Counted from the first letter of the stretch, positions 43,003 through 52,112 are shown. The stretch is 64,000 nt of DNA from Rhodovastum sp963714255 (GCA_963714255.1 CAVQNU010000033.1:1-64000), one strand, 5' to 3'. Numbers and translations are program-made. The notes: generated by a model not told the origin, from the letters alone.

Positions 43003-43829
43003 CGTCCCGTCCGCAGCAGGCGCTGCTGCAGCAGGTTCACCGCCCCCAGCATCAGGAACGACAGCGCCAGCATCGCCAGCGCCAGCATCGCGGCACCGGA
43101 ATAATCGAACTGCTCCAGGCGGATGACGATCAGCAGCGGGGCGATTTCGGTCAGCCCCGGCATGTTACCGGCGATGAAAATGACCGAACCGTACTCCCCC
43201 ACGGCGCGCGCGAAGGCCATGGCGAAGCCGGTGAGCAGCGCCGGCAGGATCGCCGGCAGCACCACCCGCGCCAGGATCTGGTGCGGCCGGGCGCCCAGCG
43301 TCGCCGCCGCCTCCTCCAGCTCGGCCGGCAGGTCCATCAGCACCGGCTGCACGGTGCGCACCACGTAGGGCAGGCCCGCGAACACCAGCGCCACCATGAT
43401 CCCCGGCATGGCATAGGCCAGCACCACCCCGAACGGCGCGAACAGCCGGCCGATCCAGCCGTTCGGCGCATACAGCGTGGTCAGGGCGATGCCGGCCACC
43501 GCGGTCGGCAGGGCGAAGGGCAGGTCCACCAGCGCGTCGGCCAGGCGGCGCCCGGGAAACCGGCCGCGCACCAGCACCCAGGCCACCAGCAGCCCCAACG
43601 GCACGTTGATCGCCGCCGCCGCCAGCGAGGCGCCGAAACTGAGCCGCAGGGCCGCCAGCACCCGCGGCGAGCCAAGCGAGGCGAGCACACCCGCGAAGCC
43701 GAGCGACCAGGGCCGCAGGACGAGGGCCGCCAGCGGGATCAGCACGATCAGCGACACCCAGGCCAAGGTCAGCCCGAAGGCTGGCCCGAACCCTGGCAGC
43801 GGGCTGGGGCGGACGAAAAAACCGGTCAT
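42999..43829 (-). CDS. cysT: Sulfate ABC transporter permease CysT
   Basis: Inner-membrane permease (also called CysU), 276 aa, six spans. DLPFALPTAVAGIALTTLYA, the EAA loop ELEEAAATLGARPHQILARV and GEYGSVIFIAGNMPG are diagnostic. Ten bases downstream of the binding-protein gene. It forms the pore with CysW. Confidence 0.94.
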   Translation of the reverse strand: MTGFFVRPSPLPGFGPAFGLTLAWVSLIVLIPLAALVLRPWSLGFAGVLASLGSPRVLAALRLSFGASLAAAAINVPLGLLVAWVLVRGRFPGRRLADALVDLPFALPTAVAGIALTTLYAPNGWIGRLFAPFGVVLAYAMPGIMVALVFAGLPYVVRTVQPVLMDLPAELEEAAATLGARPHQILARVVLPAILPALLTGFAMAFARAVGEYGSVIFIAGNMPGLTEIAPLLIVIRLEQFDYSGAAMLALAMLALSFLMLGAVNLLQQRLLRTGR

Positions 43830-43839
43830 GTGACGCCGC

Positions 43840-44853
43840 CTATTTCGCCGGGGCCGTTACCTGGTCGAACACCCCGCCATCGGCGAAATGCCGCGCCTGG
43901 GCCTCGGACCAGCCGCCGAACAGCTCGATGCCAAACGTCGGCACCGGCGGGAACGTGCCAGCATAGCGCGCCGCCACCGCCGGGTCACGCGGACGGTAAT
44001 GGTGCCGCGCCGCAATCTCCTGGCCTTGCGGCGTATACAGGAAGCGCAGATACGCCTCCGCCGCCGCCCGGCTGCCGCGCCGGTCCACCACCGCATCGAC
44101 CACCGCCACCGGCGGGTCGGCGCGCACCGACACCGAGGGATAGACGATTTCGAACCGGTCCGCCCCCAGCTCGTCGCGCGCCAGCAGCGCCTCGTTCTCC
44201 CAGGCCAGCAGCACATCGCCCAAGCCGCGCTGCACGAAGGTGTTGGTGGCCCCGCGCGCGCCGGTATCCAGCACCGGCACCTGCGCGAACAGACGCCGCA
44301 GATAGGCCTCCCCGCTCGCCTCGGTGCCGCCCGGCTGGCGCAACGCCCAGCCCAGCGCGGCCAGGTAGTTCCAGCGCGCCCCGCCCGAGGTTTTCGGATT
44401 GGGGGTGATCACCTGCACGCCCGGCCGCACCAGGTCCGGCCAGTCGTGGATTGCCTTCGGGTTGCCGCTGCGCACCAGGAAAACGATCGTGCTGGTGTAC
44501 GGAATGGAGCCGTCGGGCAGCCGCGCCTGCCAGTTCTTCGCCACCAGGCCGCGCTCGGCCAGCGCATCGATGTCGGAGGCCAGCGCCAGCGTCACCACAT
44601 CGGCCTGCAACCCGTCCAGCACCGCCCTGGCCTGCGCGCCCGAGCCGCCATGCGAGGCGTTCACGGTGATGCTGCGGCCCGTCTGCTTCTGCCAGACCGG
44701 GGCAAAGGCGCGGTTGACCGCGCGATAAAGCTCGCGCGTCGGGTCGTAGGAAACGTTCAGCAGGCTGTCCTGCGCCGCCGCCGGATGGCCGCCCAGGGTG
44801 ATTGCCAGCAACAGCGCTGCTGCTGCGGCCTTCAGATCTATTTGCATCTTCAT
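43840..44853 (-). CDS. Periplasmic sulfate-binding protein
   Basis: Binding protein of the Sbp/CysP family, 337 aa. Signal peptide about 1-27 (AAA/QDS). The mature part shows NVSYDPTRELY, NASHGGSGAQARAV (sulfate loop), ALASDIDAL, TPNPKTSGGARWNYLAAL and GLGDVLLAWENEA, all characteristic. First gene of the operon with cysT-cysW-cysA. Whether it binds sulfate or thiosulfate cannot be told, so neither sbp nor cysP is assigned. Confidence 0.93.
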   Translation of the reverse strand: MKMQIDLKAAAAALLLAITLGGHPAAAQDSLLNVSYDPTRELYRAVNRAFAPVWQKQTGRSITVNASHGGSGAQARAVLDGLQADVVTLALASDIDALAERGLVAKNWQARLPDGSIPYTSTIVFLVRSGNPKAIHDWPDLVRPGVQVITPNPKTSGGARWNYLAALGWALRQPGGTEASGEAYLRRLFAQVPVLDTGARGATNTFVQRGLGDVLLAWENEALLARDELGADRFEIVYPSVSVRADPPVAVVDAVVDRRGSRAAAEAYLRFLYTPQGQEIAARHHYRPRDPAVAARYAGTFPPVPTFGIELFGGWSEAQARHFADGGVFDQVTAPAK

Positions 44854-44905
44854 GACGTGGTTCTAGCAGACCGGACGAACACCTGGCCACAGACAATGGC
44901 GCCAC

Positions 44906-45115
44906 GGCGGTTGGGGGAAGGAAGCAAGGCCAGGGCTCTGCCCTGGACCCGCCAAGGGGCAGTGGCCCCTTGGAACCCATTACTTTTAGACAGTTGCTAT
45001 CAGAGGGGGGTGAGGTGGTGATCCGGATCACCGCCTCACCCCCCTCGTTTAACAACTGTCTAACGTAGTGGGGTCCAGGGCAGAGCCCTGGCCTTCCTTC
45101 CTTCCCCCAACCGCC
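44906..45115. repeat. Full-size palindromic element, copy M
   Basis: Ends GGCGGTTGGGGGAAGGAA / TTCCTTCCCCCAACCGCC pair, so the inverted homology extends further than in other copies. The core (44988-45063) is centred on GATCCGGATC rather than GAACCGGTTC, a symmetrical double change that preserves pairing. It lies between the sulfate-binding gene and the Rrf2 gene. Confidence 0.93.
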
Positions 45116-45128
45116 CTGACGCAGGCCC

Positions 45129-45581
45129 TCAGATAGCAAAGGTAATCGGCTCATTGGTCGGCCGCCGCAGGCCGGCCGCCGCCGCCCGCCGCAGCAGGTC
45201 GTCCAGCGTGAGCGCCGCCAGCCGGTCGCGCGCCGCCTCCTCCAGTTCCGTCCAGAGCGCGTCCACCACCTTCTCCTGCAGCCGCCCCGACGGGCCCTCG
45301 CTCGGCTCGGCCTCGCCTTCGCTCACCGCCACCGCGACCACGTCGGACACCTTGATGTCGCGCCGCGGCCGGCCCAGCCGGTAGCCGCCGCGCGGCCCGC
45401 GCACACTTTCCAGCAACCCGGCCCGCGACAACGACTGCAGCAGCGGCTCCATGCCGCGCCGCGCCAGCCCCAGCCGGTCGGCGATCTCGGCCGCGCTCAC
45501 CGTGGCCGTCCGGCCGCCATGGAAAGCCACGTCGAGCATGACGGTCACCGCCAGCATTCCCCGGTCCCGTCGGATCAGCAT
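45129..45581 (-). CDS. Rrf2-family transcriptional regulator
   Basis: Winged-helix regulator, 150 aa. MLAVTVMLDVAFH opening helix, recognition region SAAEIADRLGLARRGMEPLLQSLSRAGLLESVRGPRGGYRLGR (described in parts: helix-turn-helix about 29-58, wing RGPRGGYRL about 62-70). No cysteine anywhere, so it cannot bind an Fe-S cluster as IscR or NsrR do; it is more like CymR. Divergent from cysK, with only 166 bases between, so it may control cysteine synthesis. Confidence 0.88.
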   Translation of the reverse strand: MLIRRDRGMLAVTVMLDVAFHGGRTATVSAAEIADRLGLARRGMEPLLQSLSRAGLLESVRGPRGGYRLGRPRRDIKVSDVVAVAVSEGEAEPSEGPSGRLQEKVVDALWTELEEAARDRLAALTLDDLLRRAAAAGLRRPTNEPITFAI

Positions 45582-45747
45582 ATCATTGCGCTCCTCTGCC
45601 GCGCCGGCATGAAATCACGTTTGCCCTTCGTGATACAGACATCTTGTGGTAAAAACGTCAATTATGGTCAGAAATGCTCCCCGTGCCGCCGTCGCGCCGG
45701 CACCAACCGCCGCCGCCGCCCCGCCCCCTGTTCCAGCGCGGGGCCGC

Positions 45748-46677
45748 ATGCACCGCAGCATCCTGGAGACGATCGGCGCCACGCCGCTCGTCGGCATCCC
45801 GCGCATTGCCGCCGAGGACAAGCTCGTCGCGGAAGTCGTTCTAAAACTTGAATTCTTTAACCCGCTCGGTTCGGTCAAGGACCGCATCGGGCTGGCCATG
45901 GTCGAACGCGCCGAGTTGGAGGGGATAATCGCTCCCGACCGTTCTGTCCTTGTCGAACCCACATCGGGCAATACCGGTATCGCGCTCGCCTTCGTCGCCG
46001 CCGCCAAGGGCTACCGGCTGATTGTCACCATGCCGGAGGGCGCCTCGGCCGAACGGCGCAAGATGCTGCGCCTGATGGGGGCGGACGTGCAACTCACCCC
46101 GGCGCGCCAGGGTATGGCGGGCGCAATCGCCCGCGCCGAGTTGATCGTCGCCGGCACCCCAGGTGCCTGGATGCCGCGCCAGTTCGACAACCCGGCCAAT
46201 CCCGACATCCACGCCGCCACCACGGCCGAGGAAATCTGGACCGATACCGCCGGCCGGGTGGACATCGTGGTCGGCGGCTCCGGCACCGGCGGCACGCTGA
46301 CCGGCATCGCCCGCGCCCTCAAGCCCCGCCGCCCTGGCTTGCGAATGGTGCTAATCGAACCGGCCGAGAGCGCGGTGCTCTCCGGCGACGAGGCCGGCCC
46401 GCACGGCGTGCAGGGCATCGGCCCCGGCTTTCAGCCAGGCGTGCTCGACCTGGGGCTGATGGACGAGGTGGTGCGGGTGTCCGAGCGCGATGCCATTGCC
46501 GCCGCGCGGCGCAGCGCCCGCGAGGAAGGGCTGCCGATCGGCATCTCCTCGGGCGCCGCCTTGCATGCGTCGCTGGGGCTCGCGCGCGATCCGGCGAATG
46601 CGGGGAAACTGATCGTTTCGATCGCGCCTAGCTTTGCCGAGCGCTACCTGAGCACGCCTTTGTTTGCGGGGCTTTAA
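45748..46677 (+). CDS. cysK: Cysteine synthase A
   Basis: PLP enzyme that makes cysteine from O-acetylserine and sulfide, 309 aa from ATG 45748. PLP lysine in NPLGSVKDRIG, substrate loop EPTSGNTGIALAF, phosphate loop VGGSGTGGTLTGIA, and GISSGAALHASL near the end. An upstream ATG at 45664 adds 28 Ala/Pro-rich residues without ribosome site or family match, so the shorter start is preferred. It forms a sulfur-assimilation set with the sulfate importer and cysE. Confidence 0.93.
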   Translation: MHRSILETIGATPLVGIPRIAAEDKLVAEVVLKLEFFNPLGSVKDRIGLAMVERAELEGIIAPDRSVLVEPTSGNTGIALAFVAAAKGYRLIVTMPEGASAERRKMLRLMGADVQLTPARQGMAGAIARAELIVAGTPGAWMPRQFDNPANPDIHAATTAEEIWTDTAGRVDIVVGGSGTGGTLTGIARALKPRRPGLRMVLIEPAESAVLSGDEAGPHGVQGIGPGFQPGVLDLGLMDEVVRVSERDAIAAARRSAREEGLPIGISSGAALHASLGLARDPANAGKLIVSIAPSFAERYLSTPLFAGL

Positions 46678-46678
46678 G

Positions 46679-46711
46679 TAAAGAAAGGCCAGGGCTCTGC
46701 CCTGGCCTTGC
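46679..46711. repeat. Minimal hairpin element, copy N
   Basis: The common module alone: AAGGCCAGGGC, TCT, GCCCTGGCCTT. It fills the 34-base gap between the converging stops of cysK and fabF, and its right end merges with the fabF TAA. Confidence 0.85.
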
Positions 46712-47974
46712 TTACCCTGCCTTCTTGAACAGAACCGACGCGTTCGTCCCACCAAACCCAAAGCTGTTCGACAGCGCCACTTCGATCCGCCGCTCCTGCG
46801 CCGTATGCGCCACCCGGTCGATCGGGCTTTCCCGGCTCGGGTTGTCCAGGTTCAGCGTCGGCGGCGCCACGTTGTCACGCACCGCCAGCACCGAGAAGAT
46901 CGCCTCGATGGCCCCGGCCGCGCCCAGCAGATGGCCGGTCGCCGATTTGGTCGACGACATCGCGATCCCGCCCGCGGCATCGCCGAACAGCCGCTCCACC
47001 GCCTCCAGCTCCAAATCGTCGCCGAGCGGCGTCGATGTGCCGTGGGCGTTCACGTACTGGATCTGGTCCGGCGTGATGCGGCCATTGCGCAAGGCCGCGG
47101 CCATGGCGCGGTAGGCACCCTCGTGGCCGTCCGCCGGCGCGGTGATGTGGTGCGCGTCGCCCGACATGCCGTAGCCGCACAGCTCGGCGTAAATCTTCGC
47201 GCCGCGCTTCCTGGCGTGTTCGTATTCCTCCAGCACCAGCACGCCCGACCCCTCGCCCATGACGAAGCCGTCGCGGTCGCGGTCCCACGGGCGTGAGGCC
47301 CTGGTGGGCGTGTCGTTGAACCCGGTCGACAGCGCCCGCGAGGCGCAGAACCCGGCAATGCCCAGAAGGTTCACCGCTGACTCGGCCCCCCCGGCCACCA
47401 TCACCTCGGCATCGCCCAGCGCGATCAGGCGGCCAGCGTCGCCGATTGCGTGCACGCCACTGGCGCAGGCGGTCACCACGCTGTGGTTCGGCCCCTTGAA
47501 GCCGAACTTGATGGAGACATGGCCGGATGCGAGGTTGATCAGGGCGGACGGAATGAAGAACGGCGACAGCCGCCGCGCCCGTCCGTCATGCACCAGAATG
47601 GACGCCTCGTAGATCGTCTCCAGCCCGCCGATGCCGCTGCCGATCATCACGCCGGTGGCGCAACGGTCCTCCTCGCTCTCGGGCTGCCAGCCGGAATCCT
47701 CCACCGCCTCGGTGGCGGCGACCAGCGCATACTGGATGAACCGGTCCATCTTGCGCTGGTCCTTCACCGGCACCCACTCGCCGATGTCCAGCTTGTTCTC
47801 GGCCTTCGGGCCGAGGGGAATCTGGCCGGCGACTTTTGCCGGCAGGTCCTTCACCTCGAAAGACTGGATGGCGCTGATGCCTGATTCGCCCTCAATCAGG
47901 CGCTTCCAGACATGCCCGACCCCCAAGCCAAGGGGGCAGGCGATGCCCATGCCCGTCACCACCACGCGCCGCAT
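46712..47974 (-). CDS. fabF: 3-oxoacyl-ACP synthase II
   Basis: Condensing enzyme that elongates acyl-ACP with malonyl-ACP, 420 aa from ATG 47974 (AAGGA eight to nine bases upstream; ATG 47983 is too close to it). Catalytic Cys in VTACASGVHAIGDA (about 170), first His in NAHGTSTPLGD and second in TKSATGHLLGAAGAIEA. C-terminal SNSFGFGGTNASV is typical. Next to acpP and fabG/fabD in the usual order. Confidence 0.96.
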   Translation of the reverse strand: MRRVVVTGMGIACPLGLGVGHVWKRLIEGESGISAIQSFEVKDLPAKVAGQIPLGPKAENKLDIGEWVPVKDQRKMDRFIQYALVAATEAVEDSGWQPESEEDRCATGVMIGSGIGGLETIYEASILVHDGRARRLSPFFIPSALINLASGHVSIKFGFKGPNHSVVTACASGVHAIGDAGRLIALGDAEVMVAGGAESAVNLLGIAGFCASRALSTGFNDTPTRASRPWDRDRDGFVMGEGSGVLVLEEYEHARKRGAKIYAELCGYGMSGDAHHITAPADGHEGAYRAMAAALRNGRITPDQIQYVNAHGTSTPLGDDLELEAVERLFGDAAGGIAMSSTKSATGHLLGAAGAIEAIFSVLAVRDNVAPPTLNLDNPSRESPIDRVAHTAQERRIEVALSNSFGFGGTNASVLFKKAG

Positions 47975-48014
47975 CGCTGCCATCCTTGCCTGTTGTTTCT
48001 CGCGCGATGCCGGC

Positions 48015-48254
48015 TCAGGCGGCCTTCTGCTTCTCGATGTAGTCGATCGCATCCTTCACGGTGCTGATCTTCTCGGCCGCGTCCTCGGGAATTTCGACCC
48101 CGAACGCTTCCTCGAAAGCCATCACCAGCTCGACGGTATCGAGGCTGTCGGCGCCGAGGTCATCGATGAACGACGCCTCCGGGGTTACCTTCGCCTCTTC
48201 CACCCCGAGGTGCTCCACCACGATCTTCTTCACCTTGTCGGCGATTTCGCTCAT
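48015..48254 (-). CDS. acpP: Acyl carrier protein
   Basis: Carrier of growing fatty acyl chains, 79 aa. The phosphopantetheine Ser is in the motif GADSLDTVELVMAFEE (Ser at about 38). Strongly acidic, with the usual four-helix pattern. It lies between fabG and fabF. Confidence 0.97.
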   Translation of the reverse strand: MSEIADKVKKIVVEHLGVEEAKVTPEASFIDDLGADSLDTVELVMAFEEAFGVEIPEDAAEKISTVKDAIDYIEKQKAA

Positions 48255-48502
48255 CGGAAATTTAACTCCTGCCTGCCGGTTCCTGGTCTATGCGTCTCAC
48301 GTCCGGGCGCGTCGGGCGTCCGGACGTTTCTCAGTCACTCTGGCCACCATCCTGGCCCGCTCGCCGTACCGGCCTGGCCGGGGGACAAGCCCAACACGGC
48401 AAACCGAACCGGCGCCGCGCACCCACCCCGGACGAAGGCGGGCGCCGCTTAGCATGGATTTGTCACAGGCGCCAACCGGGCGCATCCCGGACGGCCCCCC
48501 GT

Positions 48503-49240
48503 CTAGAGCATGGCCATGCCGCCATTGACATGCAGCGTGGCGCCGGTCACCCAGCCCGCCTCGTCGCTGACAAGATAGGCCACCGCCGCCGCAACGTCCG
48601 CCGGCTGACCGAGCCTGCCGAGCGGGATCGCCTCGGACAGCTTGGCCTTCTGGGCGTCCGACAGCGCGTCGGTCATCGGCGTCGCCACGAAGCCCGGCGC
48701 CACCACGTTCACCGTAATGCCGCGCGAGGCCACTTCCTGCGCCAGCGCCTTGGTCATGCCGGCCAGTCCCGCCTTGGCGGCGGCGTAGTTCGCCTGCCCC
48801 GCATTGCCGGTGCTGCCGACGATGGAGGAAATCGACACGATCCGCCCGGCGCGCCGGCGCAGCATGCCCTTCAGCGCCGACCGCGCCAGCCGGAACGGCG
48901 CCGTCAGGTCGACATCCAGCACCGCCTGCCAGTCTTCGTCCTTCATGCGCAGCGCCAGCATGTCGCGGGTAAAGCCGGCATTGTTCACCAGGATGGCGAG
49001 CGGACCCGCCGCCGCCTCCGCAGCGGCAACCAGTGCCTCCGGCGCTGCCGGGTCGCGCAAATCGGCAGGGCAGACATGCGCCCGCTCACCCAACTCCGCC
49101 GCCAGCGCCTCCAGCGCCTCGCGCCTTGTGCCGGACAGGGCAACCGCCGCCCCCTGGGCATGCAGCGTGCGCGCTATCGCCGCGCCGATTCCGCCCGAGG
49201 CGCCGGTCACCAGGGCCGTCTTGCCGTCCAGCCGAAACAT
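48503..49240 (-). CDS. fabG: 3-oxoacyl-ACP reductase
   Basis: NADPH-dependent SDR of fatty acid synthesis, 245 aa. TGASGGIG at about 12-19, NNAGFTRDML at about 86-95, catalytic Ser in SISSIVGSTGNAGQANYAAAK with the YxxxK pair, and GFVATPMTDAL after. ATG 49240 agrees with the FabG N-terminus; a longer frame is the shadow of fabD. It is 14 bases after fabD. Confidence 0.95.
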   Translation of the reverse strand: MFRLDGKTALVTGASGGIGAAIARTLHAQGAAVALSGTRREALEALAAELGERAHVCPADLRDPAAPEALVAAAEAAAGPLAILVNNAGFTRDMLALRMKDEDWQAVLDVDLTAPFRLARSALKGMLRRRAGRIVSISSIVGSTGNAGQANYAAAKAGLAGMTKALAQEVASRGITVNVVAPGFVATPMTDALSDAQKAKLSEAIPLGRLGQPADVAAAVAYLVSDEAGWVTGATLHVNGGMAML

Positions 49241-49254
49241 GGCGGCGCTCCGCT

Positions 49255-50211
49255 TTACAGGGTTTTCAGCAATTGCTCGATCTCGGCCGGCGTGCCCGCC
49301 GAGGTCGCGGCGGCATCGGGGGCGATCCGCCGCACCAGGCCGGACAGCACCTTGCCGGCGCCGAGTTCGATGAAACTGTCCACCCCCAGCCCGGCCATCG
49401 CCTGCACGCATTCGCGCCAGCGCACCGTGGCGGTCACCTGCTCGACCAGCAGGCGGACGATCTCTGCTGGCTCGGTCGCCTTGGCCGCCGAAACATTGGC
49501 CACAACCGGCACCAGCGGCGCCGCGGGGGGCGAATTCTCCAGCGCCTCGGCCATGGCGTCGGCCGCCGGCGCCATCAGGGCGCAGTGGAACGGGGCGGAC
49601 ACCGGCAACAGCATGGCCCGCCGCACGCCTTTGCTCTTGGCCACCTCGATGGCCCGGTCCACCGCCGCCTTGTCGCCGGAAATCACCACCTGCCCGCCGC
49701 CATTGTCATTGGCCGGCTCGACCACCTGGCGGCCTTCCGGCCCTTCGGCGGCCTCGGCGCAGATCGCGCGGGCCAGTTCCATCTCCACGCCGAGCAGGGC
49801 AGCCATGGCGCCCGCGCCGGCCGGCACCGCCTTCTGCATCGCCCGCCCGCGCAGCCGCAGCAGCGCCGCGGCCTGCGCCGGGGTGAACGCCCCGGCTGCC
49901 GCCAGGGCGGTGTATTCGCCGAGCGAATGCCCCGCGACCACCACGGCCCGATCGGCCAGACGCACCCCGCCCTCCCGCTCCAGCACCCGCAGCACCGCCA
50001 GCGAATGCGCCAGCAGCGCCGGCTGGGTATTCTCCGTCAGCGTGAGTTCCTCGCCTGGGCCTTCGAACATCAGCTTGGAGAGTTTTTGTTTCAGCGTGTC
50101 GTCGACGGCCTCGAACACTTCGCGCGCGGGGGCGAAGGCGGCGGCGAGGTCGCGCCCCATGCCGACGGCCTGGCTGCCCTGGCCCGGAAAGATGAAGGCG
50201 TGCACCGGCAT
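49255..50211 (-). CDS. fabD: Malonyl-CoA:ACP transacylase
   Basis: Transfers malonyl groups from CoA to ACP, 318 aa. FIFPGQGSQAVGMG opening, active-site Ser in VAGHSLGEYTALAAAG (about 94), and His in VSAPFHCALMAPAADAM (about 205). First gene of fabD-fabG-acpP-fabF. Divergent from rpsF, with repeat O between. Confidence 0.96.
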   Translation of the reverse strand: MPVHAFIFPGQGSQAVGMGRDLAAAFAPAREVFEAVDDTLKQKLSKLMFEGPGEELTLTENTQPALLAHSLAVLRVLEREGGVRLADRAVVVAGHSLGEYTALAAAGAFTPAQAAALLRLRGRAMQKAVPAGAGAMAALLGVEMELARAICAEAAEGPEGRQVVEPANDNGGGQVVISGDKAAVDRAIEVAKSKGVRRAMLLPVSAPFHCALMAPAADAMAEALENSPPAAPLVPVVANVSAAKATEPAEIVRLLVEQVTATVRWRECVQAMAGLGVDSFIELGAGKVLSGLVRRIAPDAAATSAGTPAEIEQLLKTL

Positions 50212-50305
50212 GACGGAAGGGTTCCCGGAAACCTGATAGCGAATGGGCGCGCGGCGTAGCGGCGCCGCACGGCAGTGTCAATGTGCGGTGCGAGGGCTTC
50301 GAAGA

Positions 50306-50519
50306 TAAGGAAGGAAGGCCAGGGCTCTGCCCTGGACCCGCCAAGGGGCAGTGGCCCCTTGGAACCCATTACTTTTAGGCATTTGTCTTGGGAGGGGGGT
50401 GAGGCGGTGAACCGGCTCACCGCCTCACCCCCCTCCCAAGACAAATGCTTAAGTAGCGGGGTCCAGGGGGCCACTGCCCCCTGGCGGGTCCAGGGCAGAG
50501 CCCTGGCCTTCCTTCCTTA
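50306..50519. repeat. Full-size palindromic element, copy O
   Basis: Ends TAAGGAAGGAAGGCC / GGCCTTCCTTCCTTA pair. Both hairpin modules occur on each side. The core (50376-50452) has arms GGCATTTGTCTTGGGAGG / CCTCCCAAGACAAATGC around a centre AACCGG with one asymmetry. It lies between divergent fabD and rpsF, upstream of the rpsF promoter. Confidence 0.94.
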
Positions 50520-50542
50520 CCTCCGCTGCCCCCGCACCGCCC

Positions 50543-50570
50543 TTGCATCCCCCCGGCACCCCTGTATAAC
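50543..50570 (+). promoter_or_regulatory. Promoter of the rpsF operon
   Basis: -35 TTGCAT (50543-50548), 16-base spacer, -10 TATAAC (50565-50570). The leader to the rpsF start is about 100 bases, GC-rich and able to fold, which would suit an S6:S18-type feedback leader, but I cannot confirm the motif. Confidence 0.6.
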
Positions 50571-50678
50571 CCGCCGCCTTCCCTGCCGGGTGGAGACGGC
50601 CTCCCCCGGCTATGCCCACGCGCCATGGTGGCGTCGGACCGACCGGTCAGGGGCGGAGACAAGCCAGAGGGAGACCAC

Positions 50679-51212
50679 ATGCCGCTATATGAAACCGTGT
50701 TCATCGCACGGAACGACGTCACGCAACAGCAGGTCGAGGCCATTGCCGACGCCATCGGCGCCCAGCTCGACGCCGACAAGGGCATCGCCCCGCCACCGCC
50801 GCCCGCCGAGGGCGAGGCCGAAGGCCCGCGCCCCAGCGTCTCGGTGAAGAAGCGCGAATACTGGGGCCTGCGCAGCCTGGCCTACCGGATCAAGAAGAAC
50901 CGCAAGGGCCATTATTTGCTGCTCGGCATCGACGCCTCGCCCGCGTCCGTGCTCGAAATGGAACGCCAGCTCCGCCTGAACGAAGACGTGCTGCGCTTCA
51001 TGACCATCCGGGTGGACTCGATCGAGGAAGCCGCCAGCGCCATCCTGTCGCGCAAGTCCGACGACCGCGAGCGCGGCTTCCGCGGCCCCAAGCCCGCCGG
51101 CCGCTTCGAGTCCGGCCGCAAGCGCGGCTACGACGACCGCGAGGAATTCCGCGCCCGTGAGGACAGCATGCCGCGCGAACACGACGGCGGCTTCCGCGGC
51201 CTGGAGGAGTAA
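50679..51212 (+). CDS. rpsF: 30S ribosomal protein bS6
   Basis: Small-subunit ribosomal protein, 177 aa, longer than the usual 95-135. The core is MPLYETVFIARNDVTQQQVEAI, KKREYWGLRSLAYRIKKN and HYLLLGID. Residues about 140-177 form a charged Arg/Asp/Glu/Gly tail that is probably disordered. ATG 50679 has AGAGGGAG upstream. First gene of rpsF-rpsR-rplI. Confidence 0.96.
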   Translation: MPLYETVFIARNDVTQQQVEAIADAIGAQLDADKGIAPPPPPAEGEAEGPRPSVSVKKREYWGLRSLAYRIKKNRKGHYLLLGIDASPASVLEMERQLRLNEDVLRFMTIRVDSIEEAASAILSRKSDDRERGFRGPKPAGRFESGRKRGYDDREEFRAREDSMPREHDGGFRGLEE

Positions 51213-51218
51213 GAACCC

Positions 51219-51494
51219 ATGTCCGATTCATCCGATGTGAACCCGGCCGCCCGCCGCGCCGCCGTCGGCGCCCGCCGCCCGTTCTACCGTCGCCGCAAGT
51301 CCTGCCCGTTCTCGGGGCCGAGCGCGCCGAAGATCGACTACAAGGACGTGCGCCTGCTGTCGCGCTTCCTGTCCGAGCGCGGCAAGATCGTCCCCAGCCG
51401 CATCACCGCGGTGTCGGCCAAGAAGCAGCGCGAACTGGCGAACGCGATTAAGCGCGCCCGCTTCCTCGCTTTGCTGCCCTACGTCGTGGCCTGA
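51219..51494 (+). CDS. rpsR: 30S ribosomal protein bS18
   Basis: Small-subunit protein that pairs with bS6, 91 aa. RRKSCPFSGP, IDYKDVRLLSRFLSERGKIVPSRIT and KKQRELANAIKRARFLALLPY are standard. One Cys remains in the CPF motif. Six bases after rpsF. Confidence 0.97.
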   Translation: MSDSSDVNPAARRAAVGARRPFYRRRKSCPFSGPSAPKIDYKDVRLLSRFLSERGKIVPSRITAVSAKKQRELANAIKRARFLALLPYVVA

Positions 51495-51507
51495 GGGAGC
51501 GCGCATC

Positions 51508-52074
51508 ATGTCAGCCGTGGAACTGATCCTGCTCCAGCGCGTCGACAAGCTCGGGCAGATGGGCGAGGTGGTGAAGGTGAAGCCCGGCTTCGCCCGCAAC
51601 TACCTGCTGCCGCAAAAGAAAGCGATCCGCGCCAACAAGGACAATCTGGCGAAGTTCGAGCAGCAGCGCGCCCAGCTTGAAGCCCAGAACATCAAGCGCC
51701 GCGAGGAGGCCGAACGGGTCGCCGAGCGGGTCGGCGGCCTGTCCGTCGTCATCATCCGCCAGGCCGGCGAGTCCGGCAGCCTGTACGGCTCGGTCAGCTC
51801 GCGCGACATCGCCGACGCCGCCACCGCCGCCGGGCTGACCATCAACCGCGCGCAGGTGGTGCTGGAGCAGCCGATCAAGACGCTCGGTCTTACCGATGTC
51901 CGCGTCGTGCTGCATCCCGAGGTGGCGATCACCGTGACCGTCAACGTGGCGCGCAGCCCCGAGGAAGCCGCAAAGCAGGCCCGCGGCGAACGCGTCACCG
52001 CGGTCGAGGAACCCGAGGAAGACATCCTCCGCCCCGAGGACCTGTTCGAGGCATCGCCCGAGCAGCCGGCCTGA
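51508..52074 (+). CDS. rplI: 50S ribosomal protein bL9
   Basis: Large-subunit protein, 188 aa. N-terminal domain LLQRVDKLGQMGEVVKVKPGFARNYLLP, long connecting helix with KRREEAERVAERV, C-terminal domain with GSLYGSVSSRDIADA. An acidic tail of about 40 residues extends it beyond the E. coli length. Ends the operon before a GC-rich hairpin. Confidence 0.96.
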   Translation: MSAVELILLQRVDKLGQMGEVVKVKPGFARNYLLPQKKAIRANKDNLAKFEQQRAQLEAQNIKRREEAERVAERVGGLSVVIIRQAGESGSLYGSVSSRDIADAATAAGLTINRAQVVLEQPIKTLGLTDVRVVLHPEVAITVTVNVARSPEEAAKQARGERVTAVEEPEEDILRPEDLFEASPEQPA

Positions 52075-52082
52075 CCCCCCTC

Positions 52083-52112
52083 CCCTGGCCCTCCTTCCGC
52101 GGGGGGCCAGGG
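52083..52112 (+). terminator. Hairpin after rplI
   Basis: Stem CCCTGGCCC (52083-52091) / GGGCCAGGG (52104-52112) with a 12-base loop, nine bases after the rplI stop; no T-run. Confidence 0.6.

Noticed and set aside
45664..45747. N-terminal extension of CysK from ATG 45664
   Set aside because: Ala/Pro-rich stretch without ribosome site; the family N-terminus begins at 45748.
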